Positions 11,612 to 23,600 of a stretch of DNA of 64,000 bases are shown one piece after another. Below the pieces are notes generated by a model. That model was not told the origin of the DNA and did no database searches. It saw only the letters and a program-made list of their open reading frames with translations. Source of the stretch: Membranipora membranacea. Taxonomy: Eukaryota; Bryozoa; Gymnolaemata; Cheilostomatida; Membraniporidae. Each line of letters starts with the position of its first letter. The first letter of the stretch is position 1. Where the stretch lies: assembly GCA_914767715.1 (NCBI GenBank), contig OU612074.1, forward strand, positions 1,315,501-1,379,500, given 5' to 3'. Made by a program: the position numbers and the translations under genes.

Positions 11612-14600
11612 ATGGCACACTTCAAGAGGAAGATCTCTCCTAGCATGGAGAACAAGGTAGGGATGGTTATGGGGGGATAAACAAGTAGCTGTCCACAATG
11701 TGGTAGTGTGTGTTGGAAATTAACTCTGTATTATTCTAAGACAAGGTCTTAGGTAATACATCCCAACTCATGTTATGTAGTATCTTTGTCTTATTCTCGT
11801 TAGAAGATATGGAATTCTAATTTTGTTTGTGCCGTTGGGAGATGATTGAGGCTAACTGTAAGTTAATCAAATCCCTACCCAGCTTGTTTACCAGCTGTGG
11901 CTTACTTGTGTGAAACAGGCCTTGTCACCTATTCACACGGCTACTTGTTTTGTTGTGACAAGGCTAGTGTAATACTATAAGCCAGAGCAGCGGCGAATAT
12001 CAGAAACAGTTCCATGTATAACTGAAGAGAGCCTCTACTTCTTTAATAGCCCTTCCCTACACACAAAACTATACGCGATAAGAGATCATGCGCTCTTCCA
12101 TAGGACAGGTGATATCGATATCGTACGTGACTTTGAAAGGAGTAAGATGTGCAGCTTCAACCTGTCGAAGCCAAGTGGAGTAAATGTGTGTTCATCAACG
12201 AATATCCCATGTAAAGTCTATAGGTTCTGAAAAAGGCAGGCAGCTACTTCTCCTGTAGTTTTTAATGAAGGAATTGAAATGAAGACATGGATACAACGTC
12301 CTGCCGTTCTATTAGTAATTGGCAAAATGGAAAAAAAAACCTCTTTGAATCTCAGTTAACTCTGAGTTCATCTGCTTTATTGGGCAGTGCAGTGTGGTGA
12401 GCTATTTTAATCCTAAAATATTACATAACAACTGTATTTTAAGCCATATAATTAACTGATTTTCTATTTGGAAGCATCCATCTGGAGGTAATCATAGTTC
12501 CCTAGAAAGTTTTTTTCATGTCTGCAGGTCTGATTTTAGTGGTGATATACAGTGTTATCTAACCTTACAGATGAGAAGCAGAGAACCAGAACAGACAGAA
12601 TATCTCAGTCCTCAGAAACAGAATCTATATCATCAGATAATCAGCGCACGAAACCATCAGGCGAAGAATCACAGCCGCTGTGTACCGAAACTCGCCAGTC
12701 AAGATCCGGCATACTTCCTACCCATAACTGTAATAGTCCTGAAGTCACTGGTGTGAAATCAGAACCAGTGGATCTAGACTTTTTAATTGAAGCTCAATCA
12801 GTTCGGTTGTCAGTCCCTCACTCACCATATACAGTCAATTCTGAAGATACTCAGGCTATAGACAGTCAAGATGATATATCTGATGAGATACAATGTACTC
12901 ATGCTGTATCAGGACAGCTTCTCTCACTACAGAAGGAATCGTCCGCTCTCCACATGTCAGCACTGTTAGGTGACTTTACTTATGGCAAACCAGAGAAGTC
13001 GTCCGAAGGTGAGTAATAAAGAGCTATATGTTATTTTCAATTCACAGGGCACACTTTTTGGACAGTATGCGATATTCCCTCAGAGTCTTAAAATCATTGT
13101 AGACTGTTAAGTAGAGGAGTTCAGTAGAGTGTAGATAGTAGAGTGTTCCTAGGAGACTCGGTTCGCCATTTCTCCTTAGCTCATAATTATTGAGTCACCG
13201 ACATTAACATAACATAGACCCCCACCTTAGCTGAGTCTCACATTAACATAACATAGACCCCCACCTTAGCTGAGTCCCACATTAACATAACATAGACCCC
13301 CACCTTAGCTGAGTCCCACATTAACATAACATAGACCTTCACCTTAGCTGAGTCCCACATTAACATAACATAGACCCCCACCTTAGCTGAGTCCCACATT
13401 AACATAACATAGACCCCCACCTTAGCTGAGTACCACATTAACATAACATAGACCTTCACCTTAGCTGAGTCCCACATTAACATAACATAGACCCCCACCT
13501 TAGCTGAGTTCCACATTAACTGACCTGAATATTATTAATAAAATATAGATTATAGGATGTGCTCACTAATCTGTCGATTGAACTATTTTCAGGTTCCTGT
13601 ATTTCATTGGTCATTGGTGCTACTGCCGCTTGTATCCATATCATATCGCAACTAAAAATGAGCCATTTATGCCTTAGTATGCTTACACTTAAGTTTCTCA
13701 CAACTTCTTCTCAACCATGTCCGCTTCCGACTGCAATTAGATTATTACTGGTCAAAATTATCATGGTGATATATTTTCCGCTATAATTGCGTACTTGGCA
13801 TCGGTCATCTGTGGTGTTAGGATAGGTAACCACGTTTGGCGATGTTCTGCTCAGACAAACACATGTCTGAGCAATAACCATGTAGATTACAGGCTCATGT
13901 TCACACCTATGACAATATTTCCCTGAGCTGTTTTGTCCCTTGTAACCCACCCAAATTAACGATCCTTTATTGATTTGGAGTTATCGCTCTTAACAGATTA
14001 GAGAGATAACTCCTTTTCAACATTAATTGGCCTTGGAGATACAAATTTACCGATGAAAGGCTTTTTTAATTTTTTCATGACCTATCATGACAACGGTCTA
14101 GTATATAAATAACTTTTAGTGTGTTGTTTTTACTATGCCATACCATCGCTCGCATTCTGTACCATCTGTCATGATGATTGAATGAATACAAATCAAATCA
14201 AAACAAAAATCAAATCATTATTATTATTATTACGTATGATGAAGGAGTCAGGTAAGGGAGCGACCGTGGTGAAATGGATAGGGCGTGTGTCTTTCAATCG
14301 AGAGGTCCTGTGTTCAATTCTAGGCGCATCCGACCTTAGATGCTCCTGTGCCACAGTAATATATAAAGTCTCTAGACGCATACTGATGATGCTGGAAACA
14401 AAACACTGAATAACATCTAGGTTTCTCACACGGTATCACAGGGTATCGAGACTATAAACAAACATGAGTTTTTATGATCAAGGCATCAGGTGTAACAGAC
14501 TTAGGGCCCCGACTCCTTTGCTTGGTGCTTCGAGGCAGGGGAATTGCATGCGTTAGCAAAATACCAATAGACATTCTGACCTTGGTTTTACATGCTGAAT

Positions 14601-16256
14601 AATTTCTTTGTTTCAAATCAACAATCAATTGTGTTCATGATTGAAGTTACTTACAATTTCAGATTCTACGAATATGATGAAGACGATGTTGTTGGAGATC
14701 ACAAAGACTGTCAAACAGCTGCAGGTAGGAATTGATGTAAGGGATACAGTCTCACAGCTACCTCACTTCTCATCTTTGGAGGAAGTCTCCAACTTTAACC
14801 CTGATAAGGAAGATAAGAAGTTGTTGGTAAGATATCACTTTAGCTCTCTGATCACGTGATGCCTTATTTCATGTAAATCTCTGATCGATAGAGAGTAAAT
14901 TAGTAAATAGTAGTACAATTTAGGGGAGCTTGGTGTGACGACCCAACACCAAATTTTTAATGAGGGGCGGTTCATGTCAGATGTAACACTTTTTGTGTAA
15001 CACAACCACGAAATATATTCATATATCACAAACTTCATATTATCATGAAATAAATAATCACATAATTTTCTTTACTTATCAAAAAGCTCAAAACTCCTTT
15101 TCATACAGTGCTAAGATTAAACAGTTCAATTATGCTAGACGCTCGACTCATTATGGTCCTCTGCAAACAAGTACACATGTACTCGAGTCTGTATCCAAGA
15201 TACCGTAACTCCTGCATATTAAATTGAATGCATACTAAACGCTCATCTCATTATCCTGATGTTTCATTTAGGCAAAAAACAGCAGGTGCTGACCTATTTA
15301 GTTTTTATTGCAAATTCATTCATTTCCTACCATGTGACATTTTAAACAAGAAAATAAGAATAAATATCTAGGCCGTACATTTTGGTGCAGTACTATTCTG
15401 GGGGGTCTTTCAATTAGAAAGAGCGATGCTTTACTAGAGCAGATTATCACTATCACATCGCTCAAAATTATCGCTCACTTGGTGTTTCATTTAGACAAAT
15501 TCGTTCACAGATCGCTCACTCTGAATCTTTATAGCTCCATCAATGAGTGAGCGATCTAAAAGCGAGACCCCTAGCAGGTCTCACTCAGTGAGTGAGCAAT
15601 CAGATTGCAATTTTGGCTGTTTCTAATTGAAAGACCCCCCTGCCTACCTATTTTTTACAATTAACCCTAAACTCAAATTCTAAAATGGTAAAATTGTTGA
15701 GCAACAGAATATCTGAGAGCATAGGCTTCAATAACTCACAACATGCACCGGTATACGAGCTATAACTATTTCCTCCCTAATAGACAATCAAGTACATAGC
15801 ATCTACATTCTTAAATAGATCATGAAATAACTTTTCTGACCCCAATGTTCTTTATTGAAGACTGTCAGGGGCCATCGGCCGGCAACATCGGCGAAGGACA
15901 AGCTGGTAAAGAAGATTCTGTTGTGTGATGGGAAGGTTGCCATCACGCGGCTTATTCGGTTATCCTACAATATCTGCAACAGGCCAGACTCGTCTATAGT
16001 AGATGAGGAGATGGCTAAGATGGCTGAGGCCGGATACGGCAAAATGTTCTCAAAAGGGTTACACAAGGGGTTTTTAAAATCCCCAATACTGTGTGACAAT
16101 ATGTTGGAGTCAAAAGGTATGACGGCTGAAGAATACCGCAGCAAACTAGAGAAACAATGTGATAAGCTGTCGGAAAAAGCAAACAAAATATTTTCTGACG
16201 CATATTTGACTGTGTTTCAGAGATGCAACAATTGGAGCCAAAACACAAGTTGTTGA
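11612..16256 (+). CDS. Unknown 423-aa protein, five exons
   Basis: I do not recognise this protein with certainty. Exons are 11612-11656 (starts MAHFKRKISPSMENK), 11982-12210, 12571-13008, 14663-14826 and 15861-16256 (stop TGA). Junction phases are 0, 1, 1, 0 and the total is exactly 424 codons. Exon 2 contains no early ATG and is found only by phase; it begins PEQRRISETVP and includes RDHALFHRTGDIDIVRDF. Exon 3 is Ser/Glu-rich and probably disordered, with VKSEPVDLDFL, a SUMO-site-like motif (VKSE) common in nuclear regulators. Exons 4-5 give a charged helical C-terminus (LPHFSSLEEVSNF, then KLVKKILLCDGKVAITRLIR), whose spacing loosely recalls DUF4806 or BEN-type domains in chromatin proteins; that is inference. 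No membrane segment or signal peptide is seen. Intron 3 holds a 39-bp minisatellite and a SINE; intron 4 holds a short transposon. Confidence 0.8.
13202..13513. repeat. 39-bp minisatellite, eight units
   Basis: The unit is CATTAACATAACATAGACC followed by CCCACCTTAGCTGAGTCCCA. Eight near-identical copies lie in intron 3 of the 423-aa gene. CCCCC/CTTC variants alternate between units. Because 39 is a multiple of 3, the minus strand shows a long open frame of 13-residue repeats that is not a gene. Confidence 0.95.
14254..14472 (+). mobile_element. tRNA-derived SINE, family 1, copy 1
   Basis: It starts with a tRNA-like head (GACCGTGGTGAAATGGATAG as A box, GTGTTCAATTC as degenerate B box) and ends GAGTTTTT. 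The same order of blocks (GCATCCGACCT, ATGCTCCTGT, GGTTTCTCACAC, CACAGGGTAT, GAGTTTTT) occurs at 48100-48339. It is flanked by an imperfect 19-bp target duplication (14235-14253 and 14473-14491, about 16 of 19 matching). Confidence 0.8.
15400..15640. mobile_element. MITE-like element with 21-bp terminal inverted repeats
   Basis: The ends are exact inverted repeats: GGGGGGTCTTTCAATTAG... at 15400-15420 and its reverse complement at 15620-15640. The 241-bp body contains repeated GATCGCTCACT and AGTGAGCGATC blocks able to fold internally. No coding capacity. A target duplication is not clear. It sits in intron 4 of the 423-aa gene. Confidence 0.8.
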
Positions 16257-16279
16257 GCAATTTTGTTTGAATTTCACCT

Positions 16280-16285
16280 AATAAA
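16280..16285 (+). promoter_or_regulatory. Polyadenylation signal AATAAA
   Basis: AATAAA lies 24 bases after the TGA stop of the 423-aa gene and is the likely 3' processing signal. Confidence 0.7.
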
Positions 16286-16678
16286 GAGGGATTACTACTG
16301 CATTAAAGTCAGGAGTTCAGAATTAACTTTTTATTTATATAAAGTTTTCACTGGCTGGCTCACACAATAATGCTTCAACAATCTACAATACTGTTAGTAT
16401 ATTTTCTATATTCAAATGTACAAATAATTACATAAAGATTGCTGACTCTGCTGTCTAAGCTTCAATTTTTCAAACCTAAGTGCCTGTATGCAGATAAGAT
16501 CAGATCAGATCAGATGTAAGATCAGTGTCTAGTATTGGTGTATACAGGGATGTGACTATAATAATAACTCCAGTAATTGTAGCGGGGTTACGCTCTCCTG
16601 AATACAAATTTGCCATCCTGTGTATGTGTGTACCTGCATGCAGAGGGCCACAATGAGTTGCGTCTCTAGTTCCATCTA

Positions 16679-16790
16679 TACTTATATATATATATATATA
16701 AGTACTATTTTTTTAACTTTATTGGCATAATTTTCATTCAATGAGAATGTTTTACAAAATCAGCCTTTCCAAAAAAGCAAAAAAATGGGA
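16679..16790 (-). mobile_element. Possible LINE 3' tail with (TA)n
   Basis: A TA run (16683-16701) is followed by TTTAACTTTATTGGCATAAT and ATGAGAATGTTTTACA. This resembles the 3' ends at 57276 and 30215, where (TA)n is followed by CTTTTATTGTCA and AATGTTTTTCAT. Read on the minus strand it would be the terminus of a 5'-truncated LINE copy. Confidence 0.35.
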
Positions 16791-19700
16791 AAAAACCAAA
16801 ACTTCAATCAAGATGACGAAAAAGATAATCAGAAAAATTGAGTTCACAGGGGGAAGAGTTTAGCATTGAGCACAGGCTTGAAACTCATTATATAAAATCC
16901 CACCTACTATTGCAAAAGTTGGTCCTAGTTAACATTTGCTTGCCGAGACTTAGGCTGGCTTTGGTACTTTGGCTGACATTTTTGTCCGTATCTTTACTAT
17001 GTGTGGTGTTTCTTCTAAGTCTTCACAACATTGTGGGATGTTAAAAACAGCAGTATCTCATTCTATTTTTATGTTCCATGTCTGTCATATTGACTTTTTT
17101 TCAAACAGCCAAGGTCCCAGGCACCATAAACATTGAGAAGAAGATTGATTATGGGTGATGTTCAGTAGCAAAAGAAAGAGTTGTTTCGCCTTTTCTTGAT
17201 GGTCTATGTCATAATGGAAAAATTTAGTTTTTTGTGATAAATGAAATTGTCTTTTACTTTGAATGATGAGGTTTACTTGCACGGAAAAGGAACTCCATGA
17301 CACAGTATAGAATGTACTAAAAGATGCACCCAAGAAGCTGAAAGCTGTGTCATTGGACTCACAAGAAGAGTGATAACTTTGAAGTTTTTTTTTATTGTTC
17401 AGATTTAATAAAAACAGACTTGCTGCAGACTTTTCTGTAAGACTGGTGATATCGAAAATAAATCATGTAACACTGCAGAACAATATTGATGATTATTTGG
17501 AAGGAAAAATAAACGAATGATATACACACTATATTTTCCATTTAACTAAGTACTCGTGTAATTAAAAACCTGCGATTTTATGGTTTCCATAGCTCGGCAA
17601 TGTTAAAATGTTTCTCCGATGTCAGGACAATACTGCTAGCAATTATTTGAACTGTTGGATCTAATATTGATTTGTGCTTCGATAAAATATGATAAAACGG
17701 AAGATTCATCATACTCTGCAGATAAAATTGTGATTACCTTCAGCTATCAATAGGATCGGCCAGGAAACTATTAAGTTATACATAGAACAAAAAAATATCA
17801 AGCTTGCGCACTTGCCTGATATATCAAGCTTGCGCACTTGCCTGATTGATCAAAAATTTCTGTAGAATCATACATATATGGTACAACAATTGATATTTAT
17901 ATTCATGGATGAACAAAATTCCAACAAAATTGTTTGAGATATAATTAGCATTTAATCAGGACTGAAACTGCAAAAAAGATTATAGCTTTGAGTCTATGCA
18001 CCGTTTTAAATAGCTTGCTCTTTTGATAATATTTGAGCTATGGAGCTAAACCGACTATCAAAGTGATTGCCAGAAGGTGCTGAATCTATTGCAATTTTCA
18101 AACACAAATTCCGATTGAAACCAGTTGAGTTATCAACATTTAACCCTAGCTGGGAACGGTAAATCAATGATAGCTATGAGTAAAAATAACTGTTTCTACA
18201 CCCTCCAGTGACGTCGCGTCACCATAATTAAGTGCCTAACTTCAGCTATGTACAGTGTCCTGTCTAGGTTTATTATTAAGTCTATGCGTTACAGCCAACT
18301 ACTTGGCAAACTTTGACAAACAGCTTGCCTGAGTTTTAAAAGGTGCGAGTTTTACACGGTGCATCGGGGATGCCATCAAGGGTTCACACAATCAGGTGTA
18401 AATAATTTGTATAATAATATTTTTCAATATGTTATTGCAAAGAATAATGCAGTAAAATTACTCACTTTTATACAACAGATACACCATAGCTTGCAAAAAA
18501 AATCTGCTACATGTCAGATATGATAGCATCCTATACAACATTGAGAGAGTTGTAAATTCGAAAATTACAACTTTCTCAGTCGATAATCAATGAAAGTAAT
18601 GTTGGTTTTATATTGGTACTGATCGGATCATGTTCCTTCATACTCTTTCAGTAGGAATTTATGTTGACAGGTTCACATCAAAGACTGATGTGAGAGGCCC
18701 AGGTACAATATGGAAAATGGAAGATTTTTTTTAGTTACATCATCATTGGAACCGTAAGCATCCCATTCAAATTGAGAGCGGAAAACTTTATTGGCAGTGC
18801 CAAATCGATGCGTGAACACTTGGTGAGTAATAGGCAATTGAAATTCAGTGATTGAAAGTGTTTCTTAAATTAAGTGAATTTATTGACATCATCAATTGCA
18901 AACCGAGTACCACAGAGCTTGTCCTCAACGTTACTGCTACTACTACTCTAGGCCTAGTTCTCTATGCTGATGACACAATTTATTTTTTAAACGAAATGGC
19001 TGTATCCTATGCACCTTGCTTCCACTGGTGGTCCGGTTACTAATCAGTATTCGGACTGATGTGCCCACTATCCCCTCTGTTTAATTAGAAAGCTCATAAA
19101 AACAGTCCTACGTTTAAAGAGTACTTGAACTGAGTAATAAGCTCTTTACTTTCGTTGAACAATTATGTGCAAGTCAATTTCAACAAATGAACTTTTGATG
19201 TATCTCAGACTGGTCACTCCAACTTCTTATATCAAATATTTAACTTCAGTTGTCGGATGCAGAATTCATAGGGGGCAATGCCCTGCTCATTTAACAGATC
19301 CTTTACTGCATAAAAGTTACAATTTATTTAGAATATGCGTGATAATGTTAAACTAAACTACACTCTACTTATATTTATATAAAACACTATAGCTACCACT
19401 TCTAATTATTTATTAATGATTAAAAATTAAATTGATTAATACCAATTCATGTTCGATCAAGACCATCCATTTCACTATTAAATAGATCTTCCAAATTATA
19501 GTTTTATATACATTAACAATACATTCACCTTTAACAATATACCATTCAATTTATGTTTAATAATAAATTAGAAATCATTGAAATTTAATCTTTCTTATTA
19601 TCTTTTTGATCATCTTGATTGAAATTATATACATATTTATATTTAAATGTATATATATATATTGAAGACTGTTACTTTGTTAGATAAATTTAAAATTCAG

Positions 19701-20280
19701 CGTTCGTAAAAATTTATAGCATGTATTTCTCACATCATATATTAACTAAAATAAATACAGGCCTATTGACAATGAAAACTGCTGAAACCTGATACAATAC
19801 GACACCTTCGTCCTTTTTTAGTTTTTCCTGGGATCAGGAGGATTTTTTTCAGTTTATCAGAACAGGCTTGTTCTTGCAGACGCAGCTTCCAGAACCTTAT
19901 TCAAAGATAAAGATGGCTGATGATCTGAAAGCGACTGCTTCATCAACAAATTAAATTTCATTGATTTATGAAATTTAGTTTCTTTTTTTCCAGGCATTTG
20001 ACTTACACGGTACTACAGAATAAATTGCTGTCAACTCGAGTCTTTCAGATGCCGGTAGCTTGTGGCGATTATAAGTGATTAAATTTTTCTGAAAATCAAT
20101 TGTTTAAAGTCTTGTGCTCTGTGATAAACTGTTATGATGACAGGTATTTGGTTGTGAAGTAAGGTTACTGCCTGCTAGCGGTGTATCAAATGAAGAGAAG
20201 ATTAATATGAAAATAGTTATCGATTACTGACAACGAGAAACAAATATAGTAATTCATTTTCGAGTTTTCATTTTAGCAGC
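16791..20280. other. Intergenic; short tandem repeat and reverse-transcriptase scrap
   Basis: No gene was recognised. A 26-bp unit (ATATCAAGCTTGCGCACTTG CCTGAT) is duplicated in tandem at 17795-17820 and 17821-17846. At about 18950-19000 the plus strand reads GLVLYADDTIYFL, a reverse-transcriptase catalytic motif, without other recognisable LINE sequence. The promoter and any 5' UTR of the next gene should lie at the right end. Confidence 0.45.
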
Positions 20281-20592
20281 ATGGATGTGCCATGCCAAGT
20301 TCTCTGCTTATATACTCTGATTTATACACAAGTTGTTCTTTCCACAGGGATTACAAATAGTCCCCTCAATCCATTCTTAGGGACAGCTGACATTGTTGGT
20401 AATTTTAGGCGCAGCCCTTACGATATGTGTAACCTTCCAAACAACGAGACATTCTTTGCAGCAACCTTACACGAAAACGATAATTCTGTTTTTCTCTTTG
20501 ACACTACGATAAATACGCAAAGTCAGCCTACAGTCTGGTTTGGACACTATAATGAAGGTGGGTTTATTCAGTTCACAATTTACCTGTAGACA

Positions 20593-20633
<41 letters not shown>

Positions 20634-23600
20634 GGGTAATATCTGATACTGCACAAGCAGCTGGCAATTAGTGTACTGCATTTCTTCTATTTGATTGGTC
20701 TAAAGTTCAGCAAAGCTACAGTGATCCCTTGTAAGTAGCTTGTCTGAATTTTAGATAGCTATTTCTGTGATTCCAATCGATTCAAATTAACTGGCAGTGT
20801 TTGATTAAAATTAGAGTCTACTAATTTCTAGGATAAAAGTCAGCATGGAGCGCATACAAATAGCGTTTTAATTTTACAGGCTGACACTGGGCAGCCAGCT
20901 CTTGAAAGAGTAGATCTGCGCTTTCTCCAATCCTCCTCTTTACTCATCTGCTTTTTTAAAAGAATATGAAATCTTCTCTAAGCACGAACTTATGCAATGC
21001 CTATTTTCATATTTAATCACTGTGTAATAAGTCTTAATTGATTGGTATATGGCTTCAAGTATGCCTCAGAGCCCTTAATGTTAGCGTCAATTACAACAAA
21101 ATTCCAGGGAAGTGTGCTTTGGGCTTGCGCCCCTCCTGCATCCTCCTTGCAATCCACAAGCCTAAAGTCATTAATAACTTCTATTAAGCATTCTAAATAC
21201 CCAAAAAAATGACCAAATAGGTGTGATATGGTCCCATAAAAAAATATTAATATAAAGAAAAGTACAATTTCATCAAGAAGTTTTATTGGTCTTCTGTTTC
21301 AGTGACCATAGTTATGAGTGACAACATCAGTCCCAGCCACAATATCGATCTAAACATAATTATTGAATATAATTACTCTTTCAAGAGAATTGTATGTTCC
21401 TTTATCAAACCAAATCAAACAATGTCATTAACTGATTTTACATTTCAGGTTATTATGACGGAGTTTATGAGGAAGCCAGATTCAATCAGCCATATGGTTG
21501 TACACCACATGGTAATGATTCTATTGTCTTAGCTGATTATGGTAATGATGCCCTCAGACGTCTAAATGTACTCAACGGTAATGTAACAACCTTCGCCAGA
21601 TGGGACAAGCCTGTCTATGCAGTCAGCAAGAACTTCACCCACATGTTTGCCATTCGATCACTAGTCAACCCAGTGATCGCTCTAATCTCTGAAATGGAAG
21701 TTCATTGGGAAAGGGATATGGCAGTGCTATATGGAACAGTAAGTAATTGAAGCTTATTAGACATATTTCACAGCTCACCTGTTATCAAGTGCTATCATTT
21801 TACTTTTTATCCTTTTTTTTTGTTTTTCGTGGACTTCATAAAATTAAACCTAGACAGAACAAATAAATAGAACATTAGCGTTGGGGAGTGTCATTTCATA
21901 AAACAGAACAACATCGATATGAGTGTGCTTGTGAAATACTCGTGGGAAATACATCCTGCTTCTCAAGTCTACCATGGTGGGGACACTGCAATTGTCCTAT
22001 GAACTTTAAGGTTGGTTTAGTTCCTAACAGCTACACTTATGCCAATGATTGCCCAAAAGCCACTCAGTTCATTAAAGTCAATTTGGGCAAATCTTAGGCT
22101 AAGAAGTTGTCTTCTCTTATTGTTGAAATTTGGTGGCTCGTTTGCAGTATAGAGTTATCACCCCATCTATCTATCTTTGTAAAACATTTTAGTTTCAAGC
22201 ATGTGGATAGACTGCTTCACAGAGTAAAGGGATTCAGAGTAAATATTTTAACAATAGTCAAGGAAAGAGTTTTTTACTCCTTGGTCAAGGTACCTGCAAG
22301 CTTTGCGTCAAGGGGAAAGTCATGGGAGGCTTGATGCCAAAAACTCCTTTCATCTATTTGTCACAATATAGGGTTCTGGAGAATGAACTGAAATCAAAGT
22401 TTTTGATTACAGTAAAAAATAGAATATGCAGGCTCTCCCGTAAAAATTTCTCTTTGTACAGCCTTACTCCACAATTAGACATGAAGTTTTATGCTTAAAT
22501 TACACCTAACTATCCTAGCTAAATTGATACGGTGGGTATAGCTAGGAAGGCAGTATTGTGGCAGTTTCTACAATAGGATTAGCTATTACAATCCTTGAAT
22601 GATGCTGCCACAATGTACCCTTGGTCTGAGCAATCATTGAACCTTAAATTTATCGAAAGGGCCTCATATCAAATGTATCTGCGGTCCATCGTCTACTGGG
22701 CTTTGGTTGGCACCCAGGTGTGCTCCGACCTGCCTGCAAAAAGAGAGCAACCTGGCGCAGATATTGTGGCCAGGCCACTAAGGCATAGAATTTCGCCGCC
22801 TATGCTCCGGGATGTGGCTTGTGACAAGACATCTGATTTAAATCAACCTTCAATTTTAATCAGTCTTGAGACACAAAGGTTATCCTCAGGTTTTGATATT
22901 CTAATATTACATTGCCTTTAAATCATTTGGAAAAGATAAACAAGGCACAACAGTAACAAATACTTTCCCTGTAATAAAACACAGAGACTGCAATACAACT
23001 GGTTGTTTACAAATAAGATTTTCTTGAGGGATTAGAAAATTTACTCTGAGAAAACAATGTCTGTAATTGCTCTAACTGATAACTTCATCCAGTTTAGGTC
23101 TCAATTGTACTTGGATCGTTTCAATGCACCGCGTGGAGAATTGCTTCAGATTTTGTTTGGAGGCCATCTCAGATTTGTTGTTTATTGAGGCAGCCCACCT
23201 GTTTGGCTAACCGAATCCTCAAAAGTAACAACATTATAACTTGTTGTAGTATAGATGCAGTCCCAGGGCACCCTCTACTTGATTGTGCAATAACTCCCGG
23301 AAGAAGGTTTACCCGGCTAACCAAGAGTGAAGTGATCGCAACTTTGTATAACTTTTTAGAAGCATGGACCATGTTTTTGTTGAGTAAAGACAGTGTGGAT
23401 AATTGAATGTCGACAAGGTGTCATGGTCGATTGCAAAAATGTAAATATAGGAGTAGCCAGCCACTAGAGCCTATTGATTCAACTTAATATGATATGATAT
23501 TTTAGATGCAATAAAATTGGTATCAAAAAACGGGGCACTCAATATGGGCTAAATTTTTTGTATCAGAACTGAGGTTTCGGGCTTGGAATGCTGGTTGGAA

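Noticed and set aside
13238-13516. 92-codon minus-strand open frame of 13-residue repeats
   Set aside because: It is produced by the 39-bp minisatellite, whose length is a multiple of three.
15855-15860. Independent 133-codon gene starting with TTG at 15855
   Set aside because: The open stretch is the last exon of the 423-aa gene; ACT at 15861 follows an AG acceptor in matching phase.
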